DNA of 64,000 nt from Levilactobacillus angrenensis (GTDB lineage: Bacteria > Bacillota > Bacilli > Lactobacillales > Lactobacillaceae). Both the position numbers and the translations under genes were made by a program. The DNA lies in assembly GCF_003946085.1 (NCBI RefSeq), contig NZ_RHOB01000004.1, positions 62,001-126,000 on the forward strand. Reading direction: 5' to 3'. The notes beneath the pieces are model-generated. The model was not told where the DNA came from. It worked only from the letters and a program-made list of their open reading frames with translations, and did no database searches. The stretch's first letter is position 1. Every line of letters starts with the position of its first letter. This document shows positions 51,320-59,672 of the stretch, in pieces.

Positions 51320-52984
51320 TTATGATTTTGGCGTTTCATCCGTTGGTTGGTCCGTCGTTGACGTATCCGCCAGCAGTTCTGACTTGATTCCTGGCACATC
51401 ATTAGCTGCTTGGGCCTGTTCCTTCTTTTCCGTCAAGATCTGGGCGTCTTTGTCCGACAAAATCGGCAGGGAGATGCGGAAGACGGAGCCTTGCCCCAGC
51501 GCACTTTCAATGGTGATGCGCCCATGGTAAGCCTCAATCAGCCGCTTGGCAATGGCTAAACCTAGCCCGTTGCCTCCCTTGGTGCGAGAACGCGCCTTAT
51601 CGACTCGGTAGAAGCGGTTAAAGACGCGGTCACGGTTCTCCTGCGAGATACCTTCCCCAAAGTCTTGGACGGCCACTTCTAGACTGCGAGAATCGCTCTC
51701 GTAGCTCATGTGGACTTCCTTGCGCGTCTGCGAATACTTGACGGCGTTGTCCATCAAGATGATCAGGATCTGTTCCAGGTGATTCCGATAGATTTGGGCT
51801 TGCACTGGCCGTTGGACGTCATCATCCAGGATAAAGACGTAATCTGGATGAATCATCTTGAAGTTATCAAACACCTGCTCGACCACCTCACTGACGTCCG
51901 AGACTTCATTGGGATAGTTGACCTCAATCTGCTCGGCTCGCTGCAGATCCAACATTTCTTGGACCAAACTCTTCATGCGCTTAGTTTCTTGGAGTGACGC
52001 CTTGATCGACTCATTCAGCACCTCAGGGTCGTCCTTGCCCCAACGGTCCAGCATTTCCATGTGGCCCTGGATAATGGCCACGGGTGTCCGCAATTCATGG
52101 GAGACATCTTCCACGAACTGTTGCTGCTGATCCATGTAGCGCTGCGTCGTGTCTAACATGTCGTTAAACAGGCCGCCCAAGTCACTGAGTTCATCTTGAT
52201 GGTGCATTTCCGGCACCCGGCGATCCGTCTTGGGGTCCTCGCGCATAGCGTGGATGGTGTCCCGAATGGCTTCGACCGGCCGCAACAGGAAGGTCGCCAG
52301 GCTATAACTCAACACAGCGGCGGCCAAGACCGCCATCATGCCGAGGACCAGGTCAATCTGTAACAGCTTGACCTGGGTGGCGCGATAGTCGCGGAGATTG
52401 TCCGTGACCTGCACATAACCTAAAATCGTATCGCCCTGCTTGGCCCGAATCGGCGCGATGCCAACCAGGTTTTTGCGATTGTTGATTTTTCTGGTCGAGA
52501 TGCGCTGCTTCTTTGATTTCTGAAACTTCAAAGGACTTTGCCGCGTCGCAAACAGCGGCTGGCCTTTTCGATCATAGACCGTGACGGTTTGACTGTCGCG
52601 GGCCAGACTAGTGAGCACCGCATTGTTGTATGGGCCCGTGGGCTTCTTAGTCTCTGACAAGACCGTCCGGGGCCGCAACAGCTGATTGACCTGAGCGCCC
52701 GTCAACGGTTGCTTTTGGGTATTGAGCTTTTCGACCACCACGTTCATCGTATCCGCGACGTGGGTCTTTTCCTGGCGCATCAACACCGTCATGAAGCTGT
52801 TAAAAATCAGCAACACGATGACCGCAAAGATGACCAGCACCCCAAAAGCCGTTGACAAGGCCCATTCCCATTTTAACGAGAAGCGAAACCCGGGCTTTTT
52901 AGCTTGGTCATCCGCCGCAGCCGCTACTGATGGTTCAGGGACAGCTGGTTTTTCAGGAATCTTTGGTTCTTCTGGCGATTTCAC
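51320..52984 (-). CDS. Sensor histidine kinase (ArlS/CsrS-like)
   Basis: A 554-residue membrane kinase. A Pro/Glu-rich cytoplasmic N-terminus leads to TM1 (about 42-68), an extracytoplasmic sensor (70-205), TM2 (about 208-234), HAMP (235-287) and HisKA with His296 in 'DVSHELRTP'. HATPase_c follows, with N box 'LMDNAVKYS', 'DFGEGIS' and 'GNGLGLAI'. The C-terminal tail is Gln/Thr-rich. The GTG start overlaps the response regulator stop (GTGA), so the pair is coupled. The signal is unknown; ArlS-like kinases report envelope or adhesion-related cues. Confidence 0.92.
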   Translation of the reverse strand: MKSPEEPKIPEKPAVPEPSVAAAADDQAKKPGFRFSLKWEWALSTAFGVLVIFAVIVLLIFNSFMTVLMRQEKTHVADTMNVVVEKLNTQKQPLTGAQVNQLLRPRTVLSETKKPTGPYNNAVLTSLARDSQTVTVYDRKGQPLFATRQSPLKFQKSKKQRISTRKINNRKNLVGIAPIRAKQGDTILGYVQVTDNLRDYRATQVKLLQIDLVLGMMAVLAAAVLSYSLATFLLRPVEAIRDTIHAMREDPKTDRRVPEMHHQDELSDLGGLFNDMLDTTQRYMDQQQQFVEDVSHELRTPVAIIQGHMEMLDRWGKDDPEVLNESIKASLQETKRMKSLVQEMLDLQRAEQIEVNYPNEVSDVSEVVEQVFDNFKMIHPDYVFILDDDVQRPVQAQIYRNHLEQILIILMDNAVKYSQTRKEVHMSYESDSRSLEVAVQDFGEGISQENRDRVFNRFYRVDKARSRTKGGNGLGLAIAKRLIEAYHGRITIESALGQGSVFRISLPILSDKDAQILTEKKEQAQAANDVPGIKSELLADTSTTDQPTDETPKS

Positions 52985-53667
52985 GAACGCATCACGTACC
53001 CTGTCCCCCGAACCGTTTGGATGTAGCTCTTCTGGCCGGCGACGTCAATTTTATTACGCAGATAACGGACATACACATCGACCACGTTGGTCTCAACTTC
53101 GGACTCATAGCCCCAAACCTTGGTTAACAGGACGTCACGGGCTAAGACCACGTTGATATTTTCCATCAAAGCCAGGAGTAATTCGTATTCCCGCTTAGTC
53201 AGGTTGATGACCTCATCGCCACGCCGCACGATCCGGTTTTCCTTTTCAATCGTCAAGTCCTTGAACTTCACGGTCGTTTGCTTGGTGTTCTTCTGTTCGC
53301 CTTCCAAGTGAATCCGGCGTAACAGCGCCCGGACCCGCGCCAACAATTCTTCGATGGCAAATGGCTTGACGATGTAGTCATCGGCCCCGTGGTCTAACCC
53401 GGAGACGCGGTCGATGACGGAATCACGCGCCGTCATCATGATAATAGGCGTGCTCTTGACTTCGCGAACCCGTCGTGCCACTTCGATACCATTTAATTCT
53501 GGTAACATCAAGTCAAGCAAAATCACATCAAAATCTTGCGACAAAGCTGCTTCTAGCCCGGTCCGCCCATTAAATTGGACGTTGGTCTCATAGCCCTCAT
53601 GCTTCAGTTCTAGTTCCACGAAGCGGGCAAGATTTTTTTCATCTTCAATAATTAAAATTCGACTCAT
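52981..53667 (-). CDS. OmpR-family response regulator (ArlR/CsrR-like)
   Basis: A 228-residue regulator. The receiver domain has phosphoacceptor Asp52 ('VILLDLMLPELNG') and Lys101 ('YIVKPF'), and a C-terminal winged helix follows ('LTKREYELLLALMENINVVLARDVLLTKVWG...VDVYVRYLRNKI'). It controls transcription when phosphorylated by the downstream kinase. Overall similarity by eye is to ArlR/CsrR. A TATGAT-containing region about 85 bp upstream is a weak promoter candidate. Confidence 0.93.
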   Translation of the reverse strand: MSRILIIEDEKNLARFVELELKHEGYETNVQFNGRTGLEAALSQDFDVILLDLMLPELNGIEVARRVREVKSTPIIMMTARDSVIDRVSGLDHGADDYIVKPFAIEELLARVRALLRRIHLEGEQKNTKQTTVKFKDLTIEKENRIVRRGDEVINLTKREYELLLALMENINVVLARDVLLTKVWGYESEVETNVVDVYVRYLRNKIDVAGQKSYIQTVRGTGYVMRS

Positions 53668-54001
53668 TACACTTTAACTCCTCTGGCTAATTCACGGCAG
53701 CCCCTCAAGTTAAATCCATACCAGGAGTGGCCGTCCGATATTCATTTCAACATTTAATTTTATCATATTTCCTCATAATTGTATGCAAAACGACGTGGCT
53801 TCTCACATTTAGTTTTATCTTAACCTTCTAAACCGGGAAAAAATCCTTCACTTGTAAAGGTCAACCGGTTGCATTCGATAGTTAATTTTGCTTATGAAAG
53901 CGGTTATGTCGTTTGCTTCACATTATTAAACGGCTTACACTAATAGCAGATAGGCGCCGTATTGCTATTAGTTGTGTGCCTTGATTAAATCTTAAGAATT
54001 T
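53668..54001. other. Divergent intergenic region upstream of the response regulator and adhP
   Basis: No gene is seen. It is AT-rich compared with the rest and should hold two promoters. TGAAAGCGGTTATG at 53895-53908 matches 12 of 14 positions of the catabolite-responsive element TGWAANCGNTNWCA, but lies about 175 bp from adhP. Its use is unproven. Confidence 0.4.
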
Positions 54002-54019
54002 TTGTGCAAACTTTCACTT
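54002..54019 (+). promoter_or_regulatory. Rex-like operator upstream of adhP
   Basis: TTGTGCAAACTTTCACTT matches the redox repressor site TTGTG-N8-CACAA except for the last two bases. It ends within the -35 hexamer of the adhP promoter, where a repressor would block initiation. NADH-responsive control of an alcohol dehydrogenase by Rex is a known pattern in Firmicutes. Confidence 0.45.
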
Positions 54020-54045
54020 GAAACTGACAACTTTTGCAGTATACT
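54018..54045 (+). promoter_or_regulatory. Promoter of adhP
   Basis: TTGAAA (54018-54023) and TATACT (54040-54045) with 16 bp between, about 37 bp upstream of the ATG. The Shine-Dalgarno is AGAGGG. Confidence 0.72.
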
Positions 54046-54081
54046 GGGTCTTGTAGATAAAAAGAAAGAGGGATTGTTTTC

Positions 54082-55098
54082 ATGAAAGCAGCAGTTATTC
54101 GCGATTCAGTTGATGGTTACGTAGATATCAAGGATGTCACCCTTCGTCCAATTACACACGGTGAAGCCTTAGTTAAAATGGAATATTGTGGTCTGTGCCA
54201 CACCGATTTGCACGTGGCTGCCGGTGACTTCGGTAAGCAACCAGGCCGGATCATTGGTCATGAAGGTGTCGGTAAGGTTATCCAAGTTGCTGACGACGTT
54301 AAAAACTTAAAGATTGGCGATCGCGTTTCTATCGCTTGGTTCTTCAAGGGCTGTGGCCACTGTGAATACTGCTTGACTGGACGCGAAACTCTTTGCCGTA
54401 ACGTCAAGAACTCCGGGTTCACGGTTGATGGCGCGATGGCTGAAGAATGCATCGTGGACGCCAACTACGCCGTTAAAGTGCCCGATGGTTTGGATCCTGT
54501 AGAAGCAACCTCTTTGACTTGTGCCGGTGTTACCATGTACAAGGCACTGAAGGTCGGCGAAACGAAGCCTGGCCAATGGGTCGAAGTTGTTGGTGCCGGT
54601 GGTTTAGGTAACTTAGCCATTCAATACGCCCACAACGTCTTCGGTGCCCACGTCGTTGCCGTTGATGGTAACCCTGACAAGTTAGCTGCTGCTAAGGCTA
54701 ACGGTGCTGAAGTGCTGATCAACCGGCATGACGGCGACGTCGCTGAACAAATCCAAGAAAAAGTCGGCGGCGTGGACAATGCCCAAGTCACTGCCGTTAA
54801 CAAGGATGCCTTCACCCAATCCGTTAACGCCTTGAAGCCAGATGGCAAGTTGGTTGCTGTTGCCTTACCACAAGGTGACATGGAATTGAACATTGCCAAG
54901 ACTGTCTTGGATGGTATCTCTGTCCGTGGTTCCTTAGTTGGAACGCGGCAAGACTTAGCCGAAACCTTCCAATTCGGTGCTGAAGGTAAGGTTCACCCAA
55001 TCGTTCAAACCCGTCGTCTGGACGAAGTTAACGATATTATCGATGAAATGAAGAACAACCAAATCGTCGGCCGGATGGTCGTTGATTTCACGAAATAA
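54082..55098 (+). CDS. adhP: Zinc-dependent alcohol dehydrogenase (AdhP type)
   Basis: A 338-residue medium-chain dehydrogenase reducing acetaldehyde to ethanol with NADH or the reverse. Catalytic zinc ligands are in 'CGLCHTDLH' and 'GHEGVGKV'. Four structural-zinc cysteines lie in '[17 protein letters not shown]', and the Rossmann motif is '[13 protein letters not shown]'. Its frequent preferred codons (for example GGT, GAA, AAG) suggest strong expression. It has its own promoter and terminator. In heterofermenters such an enzyme would help regenerate NAD. Confidence 0.94.
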   Translation: MKAAVIRDSVDGYVDIKDVTLRPITHGEALVKMEYCGLCHTDLHVAAGDFGKQPGRIIGHEGVGKVIQVADDVKNLKIGDRVSIAWFFKGCGHCEYCLTGRETLCRNVKNSGFTVDGAMAEECIVDANYAVKVPDGLDPVEATSLTCAGVTMYKALKVGETKPGQWVEVVGAGGLGNLAIQYAHNVFGAHVVAVDGNPDKLAAAKANGAEVLINRHDGDVAEQIQEKVGGVDNAQVTAVNKDAFTQSVNALKPDGKLVAVALPQGDMELNIAKTVLDGISVRGSLVGTRQDLAETFQFGAEGKVHPIVQTRRLDEVNDIIDEMKNNQIVGRMVVDFTK

Positions 55099-55126
55099 GC
55101 CAAGCTTAGCTTAATGTTTGGTCAAA

Positions 55127-55170
55127 AGAGGTTCCTGGTTCGCCATTGTGCGGCCGGGAGCCTCTTTTTT
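55127..55170 (+). terminator. Terminator after adhP
   Basis: AGAGGTTCCTGG and CCGGGAGCCTCT form a 12-bp stem with one wobble, followed by TTTTTT, 28 bp past the stop. Confidence 0.92.
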
Positions 55171-55253
55171 CTTGTCGCCATAGTAGACGAAACCCTCTGG
55201 TCGACACTGGTTGCTGATTTTGCTAATTTCAATGGATAAAACATTGTCATACC

Positions 55254-55900
55254 AACTGAAGGTTGAAAGATAAAAATCAGCTAGAAACATTATCACCACG
55301 CGACTCGTGATGTAAAAATTAGTCGTTTACAACAACCCTAGTGAGAACTGGCCGCCTACCGTCCGCCAACTATGGGTTGGAACGCGGTGGACGGACCGGA
55401 CCGAGCCTGAGAAGCGGTCTCGGCCTCGCTTTGAGCCGAATAACACGTCTCAAAGACGCCAGTTGTCTAAGCGGCATGAACCCGCGCCGCTAAGACAACT
55501 CCCACGGCTGAACCCATATTTGGCGGACTCTCGGCTACAAGTGTGCTTACCAGTAAAAGTCGGCCTAACCCCAGGCAGCAGCTGATTTAGCAACCAGTCT
55601 TTGACTAACACAATGGTGTTAATAATCGCTAACCCGCTGGAGGCAGCCAGAGATGGAGCCAGCTGTGTCGACGGTGTTGGCTGAGGTTCTTTCTCAGCCT
55701 ACAGCGTGGGACGACTTGGAAGACTGGCGGGTTGTGCCAGGCTTCAAAGCGAACCGGAAGACCGCTCCTCAGGCTGGAGGTGTTCCCCATAGCAGGCGGA
55801 ATCTCTGGCTGACGTAGGCTCCTGTTTTCGCTAACTTTAGTGGACAGAACACAATATTGTTCCGAGAATTGCCACGTTAGCACTACTTTCAACCTTTAGA
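55254..55900 (+). repeat. Structured intergenic repeat, longest copy G with inverted ends
   Basis: The ends AACTGAAGGTTGAAAG (55254-55269) and CTTTCAACCTTTAGA (55886-55900) are inverted. The first module holds the outer arms (55361-55378 with 55511-55528), CCGAG/CTCGG, CTTTGAG/CTCAAAG and GTCTAAGCGGC/GCCGCTAAGAC (55465-55475, 55486-55496). The second module (about 55640-55830) matches the copies at 21.6 and 35.7 kb. The end module has CGCTAACTTTAGTG. At 55205-55253 an eroded second end module abuts it. No plausible protein is encoded. It lies between convergent genes. Confidence 0.88.
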
Positions 55901-55908
55901 TACCGAGA

Positions 55909-56550
55909 CTAAACGTGACCAGGTCCATACAACAGGCGTAACGCCGCCAAATCAGCCGACGATAGCCACTCTTGTTCGTGATCACGAGCGGTCATCACCG
56001 ACGTCTTGGCGGTACTGTGGGCCAACCCCACCGCGTGACCAATTTCATGGATGGCTACCGACAGTCGTGGCCGCAACTCTGGATGCGCTAAGTTCACGCC
56101 CGCCCGTGCCTGATTAACTGTTCCTTGCCTCGTCTGGATGACGTGTGGCCCCCCCTTCCCTAGCTCAGTGAAATCAGACCGCTGCGTACCAGCATCACGG
56201 TAGGTAAAAAAGGTGAGACTATTTTGTCCAGCTCGCGCCATCCCCGGCTGCAGCTGGACGATTCCCGTTCGATTAAACACCGTCACGGCTTCCTCAAATA
56301 ATGCGCGAAACTCGGTGGCCTCCGCATTAGCGAAATGATAATAGTAAACAGGCTGTAACGGGTGCGCCAACGCGATTGGTTCCAGCGGTGTTTGCCCGTG
56401 GGGGCTGGCAACTCGGGTAGCCAACTGATTGACCAGCCCGTCCTGCCGTAAAGTCGTCGCAATCAGAGTTCCCCCGCCTAACCACAAACCGGTGAGCAAA
56501 ACCACCAAGCCGCTTAACCACCACCAATGTGTTCTTTTCAACGCCACCAT
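55909..56550 (-). CDS. Matrixin-type zinc metalloprotease 1
   Basis: A 213-residue protein with an N-terminal hydrophobic segment (about 12-34) as signal or anchor and an extracytoplasmic protease domain. The metzincin zinc motif is complete: His168, Glu169, His172 and His178 in 'VAIHEIGHAVGLAHS', followed by 'SVM' as Met-turn. The substrate is unknown. The AGGAGG site lies so close to ATG 56550 that the GTG or TTG at codons 2 or 4 may be the true start. It is paralogous to, and 120 bp downstream of, the next gene. Confidence 0.9.
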   Translation of the reverse strand: MVALKRTHWWWLSGLVVLLTGLWLGGGTLIATTLRQDGLVNQLATRVASPHGQTPLEPIALAHPLQPVYYYHFANAEATEFRALFEEAVTVFNRTGIVQLQPGMARAGQNSLTFFTYRDAGTQRSDFTELGKGGPHVIQTRQGTVNQARAGVNLAHPELRPRLSVAIHEIGHAVGLAHSTAKTSVMTARDHEQEWLSSADLAALRLLYGPGHV

Positions 56551-56669
56551 TCCTCCTTAATCTTCTGAAGAACAGTGTAACGGATTTGAATTGCGTTGAC
56601 GACTAATCTGCAAAAGATTGGTCACATTTCACCGGATTTTCGACGAAATGTGCGTTAGCCGGTGAAGCT

Positions 56670-57326
56670 TCAATCGTAAAGTGTATGGAGAGCCTTGAGA
56701 TCACCATGGGATAGCGTTGTCTTGCCCTGATCGATAGGATACATCACGGAACGGTGACTCGAACTGTGGTCTAACCCCAAGGCGTGCCCAACTTCGTGAA
56801 TAGCCACCGATAATTTTACACCTTGCGGATACTGGAGATTGACCCCCGCACGGGCATGATTGGCCGTGTAGCCTTGAAACCCACTGACTTCTTCAATCTC
56901 TGGGCCACCTTTCCCCAGTTCCAGGTATTCGGACTTATCTGCGGGCATCACCTTGTGATAACCGAAAATCGCAATGGCGTTTTGCCGTTCGGTAGCATCA
57001 CCAGCCACCAGATTGACGATTCCCGTATCATTGTAAACGGCGATAGCGGCTTCAAAAGTCTGCACCACCTTATCCGGCAAATTACCAGAGAAGCGATAAT
57101 AGTATGTTTTCTTGAGCGTTTGCGGTTTGACGATGGATTCAACTGGGGTCGTAACGGATTTTTCCTGACGCCCCACCAATGGCAATTGGACCGTTAGCTG
57201 GTTCGTGGCTTGAACGGCCATTGTCTGTGACATTGCAACTATTTTGGGCAGGGTCCCTTGGAGGCTCGGTAGTAAGAACCAGCCGCCGATGATGACTACC
57301 AGCAAGAGGCCCAATCGTTTGCGCAT
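56670..57326 (-). CDS. Matrixin-type zinc metalloprotease 2
   Basis: A 218-residue paralogue of the preceding gene: signal or anchor helix (about 5-20), a variable linker and a protease domain with 'RAGVNLQYPQGVKLSVAIHEVGHALGLDHSS'. His177, Glu178, His181 and His187 bind zinc, and 'SVMYP' forms the Met-turn. 'YYYRFSG', 'NDTGIVNLV' and 'ELGKGGPEI' are shared with the first copy, so a tandem duplication is likely. A perfect palindrome lies 76 bp upstream. Confidence 0.9.
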   Translation of the reverse strand: MRKRLGLLLVVIIGGWFLLPSLQGTLPKIVAMSQTMAVQATNQLTVQLPLVGRQEKSVTTPVESIVKPQTLKKTYYYRFSGNLPDKVVQTFEAAIAVYNDTGIVNLVAGDATERQNAIAIFGYHKVMPADKSEYLELGKGGPEIEEVSGFQGYTANHARAGVNLQYPQGVKLSVAIHEVGHALGLDHSSSHRSVMYPIDQGKTTLSHGDLKALHTLYD

Positions 57327-57401
57327 GCTCTCGGCTCCTATTCAAAATGATTACTGCTAGTCTACCGGTTATTCACAAACTATGCCACAAAATCCGGTAA
57401 T

Positions 57402-57418
57402 TTTGGGATAATCCCAAA
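57402..57418. promoter_or_regulatory. Perfect palindrome upstream of the matrixin genes
   Basis: TTTGGGATAATCCCAAA is a 17-bp palindrome around a central A. It lies upstream of a -10-like TAGACT (57359-57364, minus strand) and of the 57326 start. The place and symmetry suggest a binding site for a dimeric regulator; which one is unknown. Confidence 0.5.
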
Positions 57419-57583
57419 GCTTTCTTAAACTATCGGTGTAGATTAACTAATTATTTAATCAATCTTTCATCTTAAAACCCTGTTATAAGAGAATTTATAT
57501 TTGAATCGGTGGATTTTCTCTCATAATTTCATCAATTGTTAGTCAACATCATTTGCTTGTGCATTTTCGTAAAGAAACCCAGC

Positions 57584-57611
57584 AAAAAAGCCCATGACGA
57601 TTGCCACAGGC
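57584..57611 (-). terminator. Terminator after the small membrane peptide gene
   Basis: GCCTGTG and CATGGGC pair (two G-T pairs) with loop GCAATCGT, followed by TTTTTT on the minus strand, 12 bp past the stop at 57624. Confidence 0.75.
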
Positions 57612-57623
57612 CGTGTTTACTAT

Positions 57624-57782
57624 TCATCTAAACCCATTTTGCTCAACCACCAGTGCTGGCACCCGGGTATCCAAACTCGAACGCGTGGCCCGTGCCGTCG
57701 CCGTGTCGTACAGCGCTACGCCATCGACCAACAGTGCCAGGCAAACGATGACCAGCAAAAAATCTCGACTTAACTGTTTCAT
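57624..57782 (-). CDS. Small single-pass membrane peptide
   Basis: A 52-residue frame from ATG 57782, with GAAGGG 6 bases upstream. Residues about 6-24 (RDFLLVIVCLALLVDGVALY) form one hydrophobic helix. The rest (TATARATRSSLDTRVPALVVEQNGFR) is probably outside or forms a short tail. I do not recognise it. A Shine-Dalgarno, a membrane helix and a terminator just after the stop together favour a real gene. Longer overlapping frames extending to 57821 or 57840 are not supported. Confidence 0.55.
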   Translation of the reverse strand: MKQLSRDFLLVIVCLALLVDGVALYDTATARATRSSLDTRVPALVVEQNGFR

Positions 57783-57865
57783 GATCATCCCTTCGATCAC
57801 CACGCAGTATACCGCAGTCACGCGGGCAGTGCGGTGCCAACCATCAGGTAGGTTAAGTCAGCGAA

Positions 57866-58678
57866 TCACGCCAAAACTTGCTCAGTGATGGTCCGCAAGA
57901 CCCCATCTGCTTGGTTATCGTAGGCGGTGACTCCCGCCGCAACGGCTTGGATGGCCGGCGCCGCATTGCGCATGGCCCAGCCCTGTCCCGCGTATTTTAA
58001 CAGTGCCGCATCATTGTCGCCATCGCCAAAGGCCATGATTTCGGCCGCAGACAGCGAGAAGCGTTGCGCCAACCATTTGACCGCGGGCAGCTTACCCACG
58101 CTCGCAGCGACCACGTCAATGACGCCATAGCCACTGTCATGGGCGTGCAACCGGCCACCGAAATACGTATTCAACTGAGCCGTCAATTCGGCTGCCTGGT
58201 CTGGCAGCGTGGAAATGCTGATCTTTTTGATTTTATCCGTTACCGTTCGTAAATCGGCGACCTGCTGGAGATTGTCATAGTAAGCGCTAGCCGCATCCAG
58301 CAATGGCTGTGGGGCACCCAGTTCCGTGTACGACCCTGTCGCCCCGGTCATGATAATGTAGGCCTGACGCAAGAAGGCCTGCTGGCGGTCAACCGTGACG
58401 AACTGCGTCACGTCGGCTGCACTCAGACTGCCGTCAAAGATCAACTGGTCTTGCTGGTAAATGGATGCACCATTTTCTGCCACCAAGATAAGATTATCGG
58501 TCAGGTCCGCAGCAAATAGATCACGCAAATGGCCGTATTCATTGCCAGAGGCCAGTACCAACGTGATCTGACGTGCTTGCAGGTCGCGTAACACCTGCCG
58601 AAAGAGCGGCCGGTTATAGCTTTGGTCATCATGGAGCAACGTCCCATTTAGATCCGTCGCAATTAATTTAATCGTCAC
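57866..58678 (-). CDS. Cof-type HAD-superfamily phosphatase
   Basis: A 270-residue HAD hydrolase of the Cof (IIB cap) type. Motif I reads 'IATDLNGTLLHDD': Asp9 is the nucleophile, but the usual second Asp is Asn11. Motif II Ser/Thr is in 'LVLASGNEY', Lys in 'VGKLPAVKWLAQRF' and motif IV 'AFGDGDNDAALLKYAG'. Such enzymes dephosphorylate sugar phosphates or cofactors, and the substrate here is unknown. The Asn may lower activity or change specificity. It stands alone, with its own upstream gap. Confidence 0.9.
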   Translation of the reverse strand: MTIKLIATDLNGTLLHDDQSYNRPLFRQVLRDLQARQITLVLASGNEYGHLRDLFAADLTDNLILVAENGASIYQQDQLIFDGSLSAADVTQFVTVDRQQAFLRQAYIIMTGATGSYTELGAPQPLLDAASAYYDNLQQVADLRTVTDKIKKISISTLPDQAAELTAQLNTYFGGRLHAHDSGYGVIDVVAASVGKLPAVKWLAQRFSLSAAEIMAFGDGDNDAALLKYAGQGWAMRNAAPAIQAVAAGVTAYDNQADGVLRTITEQVLA

Positions 58679-58737
58679 AATGTCACCCCTTAAATTGTGT
58701 GTGCGTTCATTATACGTGAAAAGTCGCGTTAATCGTC

Positions 58738-58775
58738 AAAAAAACTCCCAGAAGCCGCGGACTTCATGGGAGTTT
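58738..58775 (-). terminator. Terminator after rpmF
   Basis: AAACTCCCATGAAG and CTTCTGGGAGTTT form a long stem with loop TCCGCGG, followed by TTTT on the minus strand. It closes the yqeH-to-rpmF cluster. Confidence 0.88.
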
Positions 58776-58792
58776 CATTTGACTAATTAAAA

Positions 58793-58981
58793 TTAGTTGT
58801 TTGCGTTCTTAACCGCAACGACCTGACGGCCATCGTAGAAACCACAACTTGGGCAAACCATGTGGGCCTTACGCAACTCGCCACAGTTAGGGCAAGGAGT
58901 TAAGTTCAGGGAAGCCAACTTGATGTGACCCCGACGCATACGCTTTTTCGTCTTAGACGTTTTCCGTGCTGGTACAGCCAA
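58793..58981 (-). CDS. rpmF: 50S ribosomal protein L32
   Basis: A 62-residue L32 with 'AVPARKTSKTKKRMRRGH' and a zinc ribbon formed by CPNC and CPSC. A TTG start at 58981 follows AGGAGGTGT at ideal spacing and gives the family N-terminus; the open frame extends to 59014 without support. It lies after yceD, the near-universal pair. Confidence 0.95.
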   Translation of the reverse strand: MAVPARKTSKTKKRMRRGHIKLASLNLTPCPNCGELRKAHMVCPSCGFYDGRQVVAVKNANN

Positions 58982-59047
58982 AGAAAACACCTCCTTTAAA
59001 TAAATTATATCCACTAGTGAAAAAATTTTTAAGGCTTACAAAGGCGA

Positions 59048-59599
59048 TTATTGATCATCCTGATCAGGGAAGAAATCTTTTAACTTTGCAAGACGTGGAT
59101 CAACTGATTGATTTTCCTTCTCCACCTTTTCCAGGTCAGCCTCGGCAACGACTTCCCAGTCATCACCAGTCGGCATCTTTTCGCCCTGTTCTTCGGCTTG
59201 CGAAAGAATGTGCATCGGAATTTGTAAAATAATGTTATCGCCAACGGCCTTATCGAAATCGATTTGGTCATCTTTGACTACCATCACAACGTCGGTCTTC
59301 TCAAACCGTTGTGTTGCGGCGGCGTCAGCAACATAAAATTCCGTCATTTTGAAATCTACGGGTAAGTCTACCGGCGCTAATGACCGACTAGACGGGACCG
59401 TTAAGTCCGCGGTTACCTGTGCATCAACGACAACGTCACCGTCCACCACGGAAACCATTCCCTGGGCATGAACGGGGCTTAAATCCAAGACGTCATCGCC
59501 ATAGCGTTCCATCAAGTCCGCCTTCAAATCCAACGTTTCGTCAAACGAAAGCGGCTCATTCCGGTAATTCTTGCGGAGCTCGGTCAACGACCATTTCAT
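59048..59599 (-). CDS. YceD family protein (DUF177), linked to 23S rRNA/L32 assembly
   Basis: A 183-residue acidic protein of the DUF177 family: 'MKWSLTELRKNYRNEPLSFDETLDLKADL', '...PVDLPVDFKMTEFYV' and 'DDQIDFDKAVGDNIILQIPMHILS'. The short acidic C-terminus 'KLKDFFPDQDDQ' is typical. Family members act in 23S rRNA accumulation and are coupled to rpmF. It lies 66 bp upstream of rpmF and 73 bp downstream of tmcAL. Confidence 0.92.
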   Translation of the reverse strand: MKWSLTELRKNYRNEPLSFDETLDLKADLMERYGDDVLDLSPVHAQGMVSVVDGDVVVDAQVTADLTVPSSRSLAPVDLPVDFKMTEFYVADAAATQRFEKTDVVMVVKDDQIDFDKAVGDNIILQIPMHILSQAEEQGEKMPTGDDWEVVAEADLEKVEKENQSVDPRLAKLKDFFPDQDDQ

Positions 59600-59672
59600 C
59601 GCAATCCCTCCAATGCAACGTGATAAATTATACCTGTCAAAAAATGTGATGTCAAGGTAATTTCCTTGATAG

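Noticed and set aside
52722-53156. A 144-residue plus-strand frame across the kinase/regulator junction
   Set aside because: It is antisense to both two-component genes and has low-complexity composition without a start signal.
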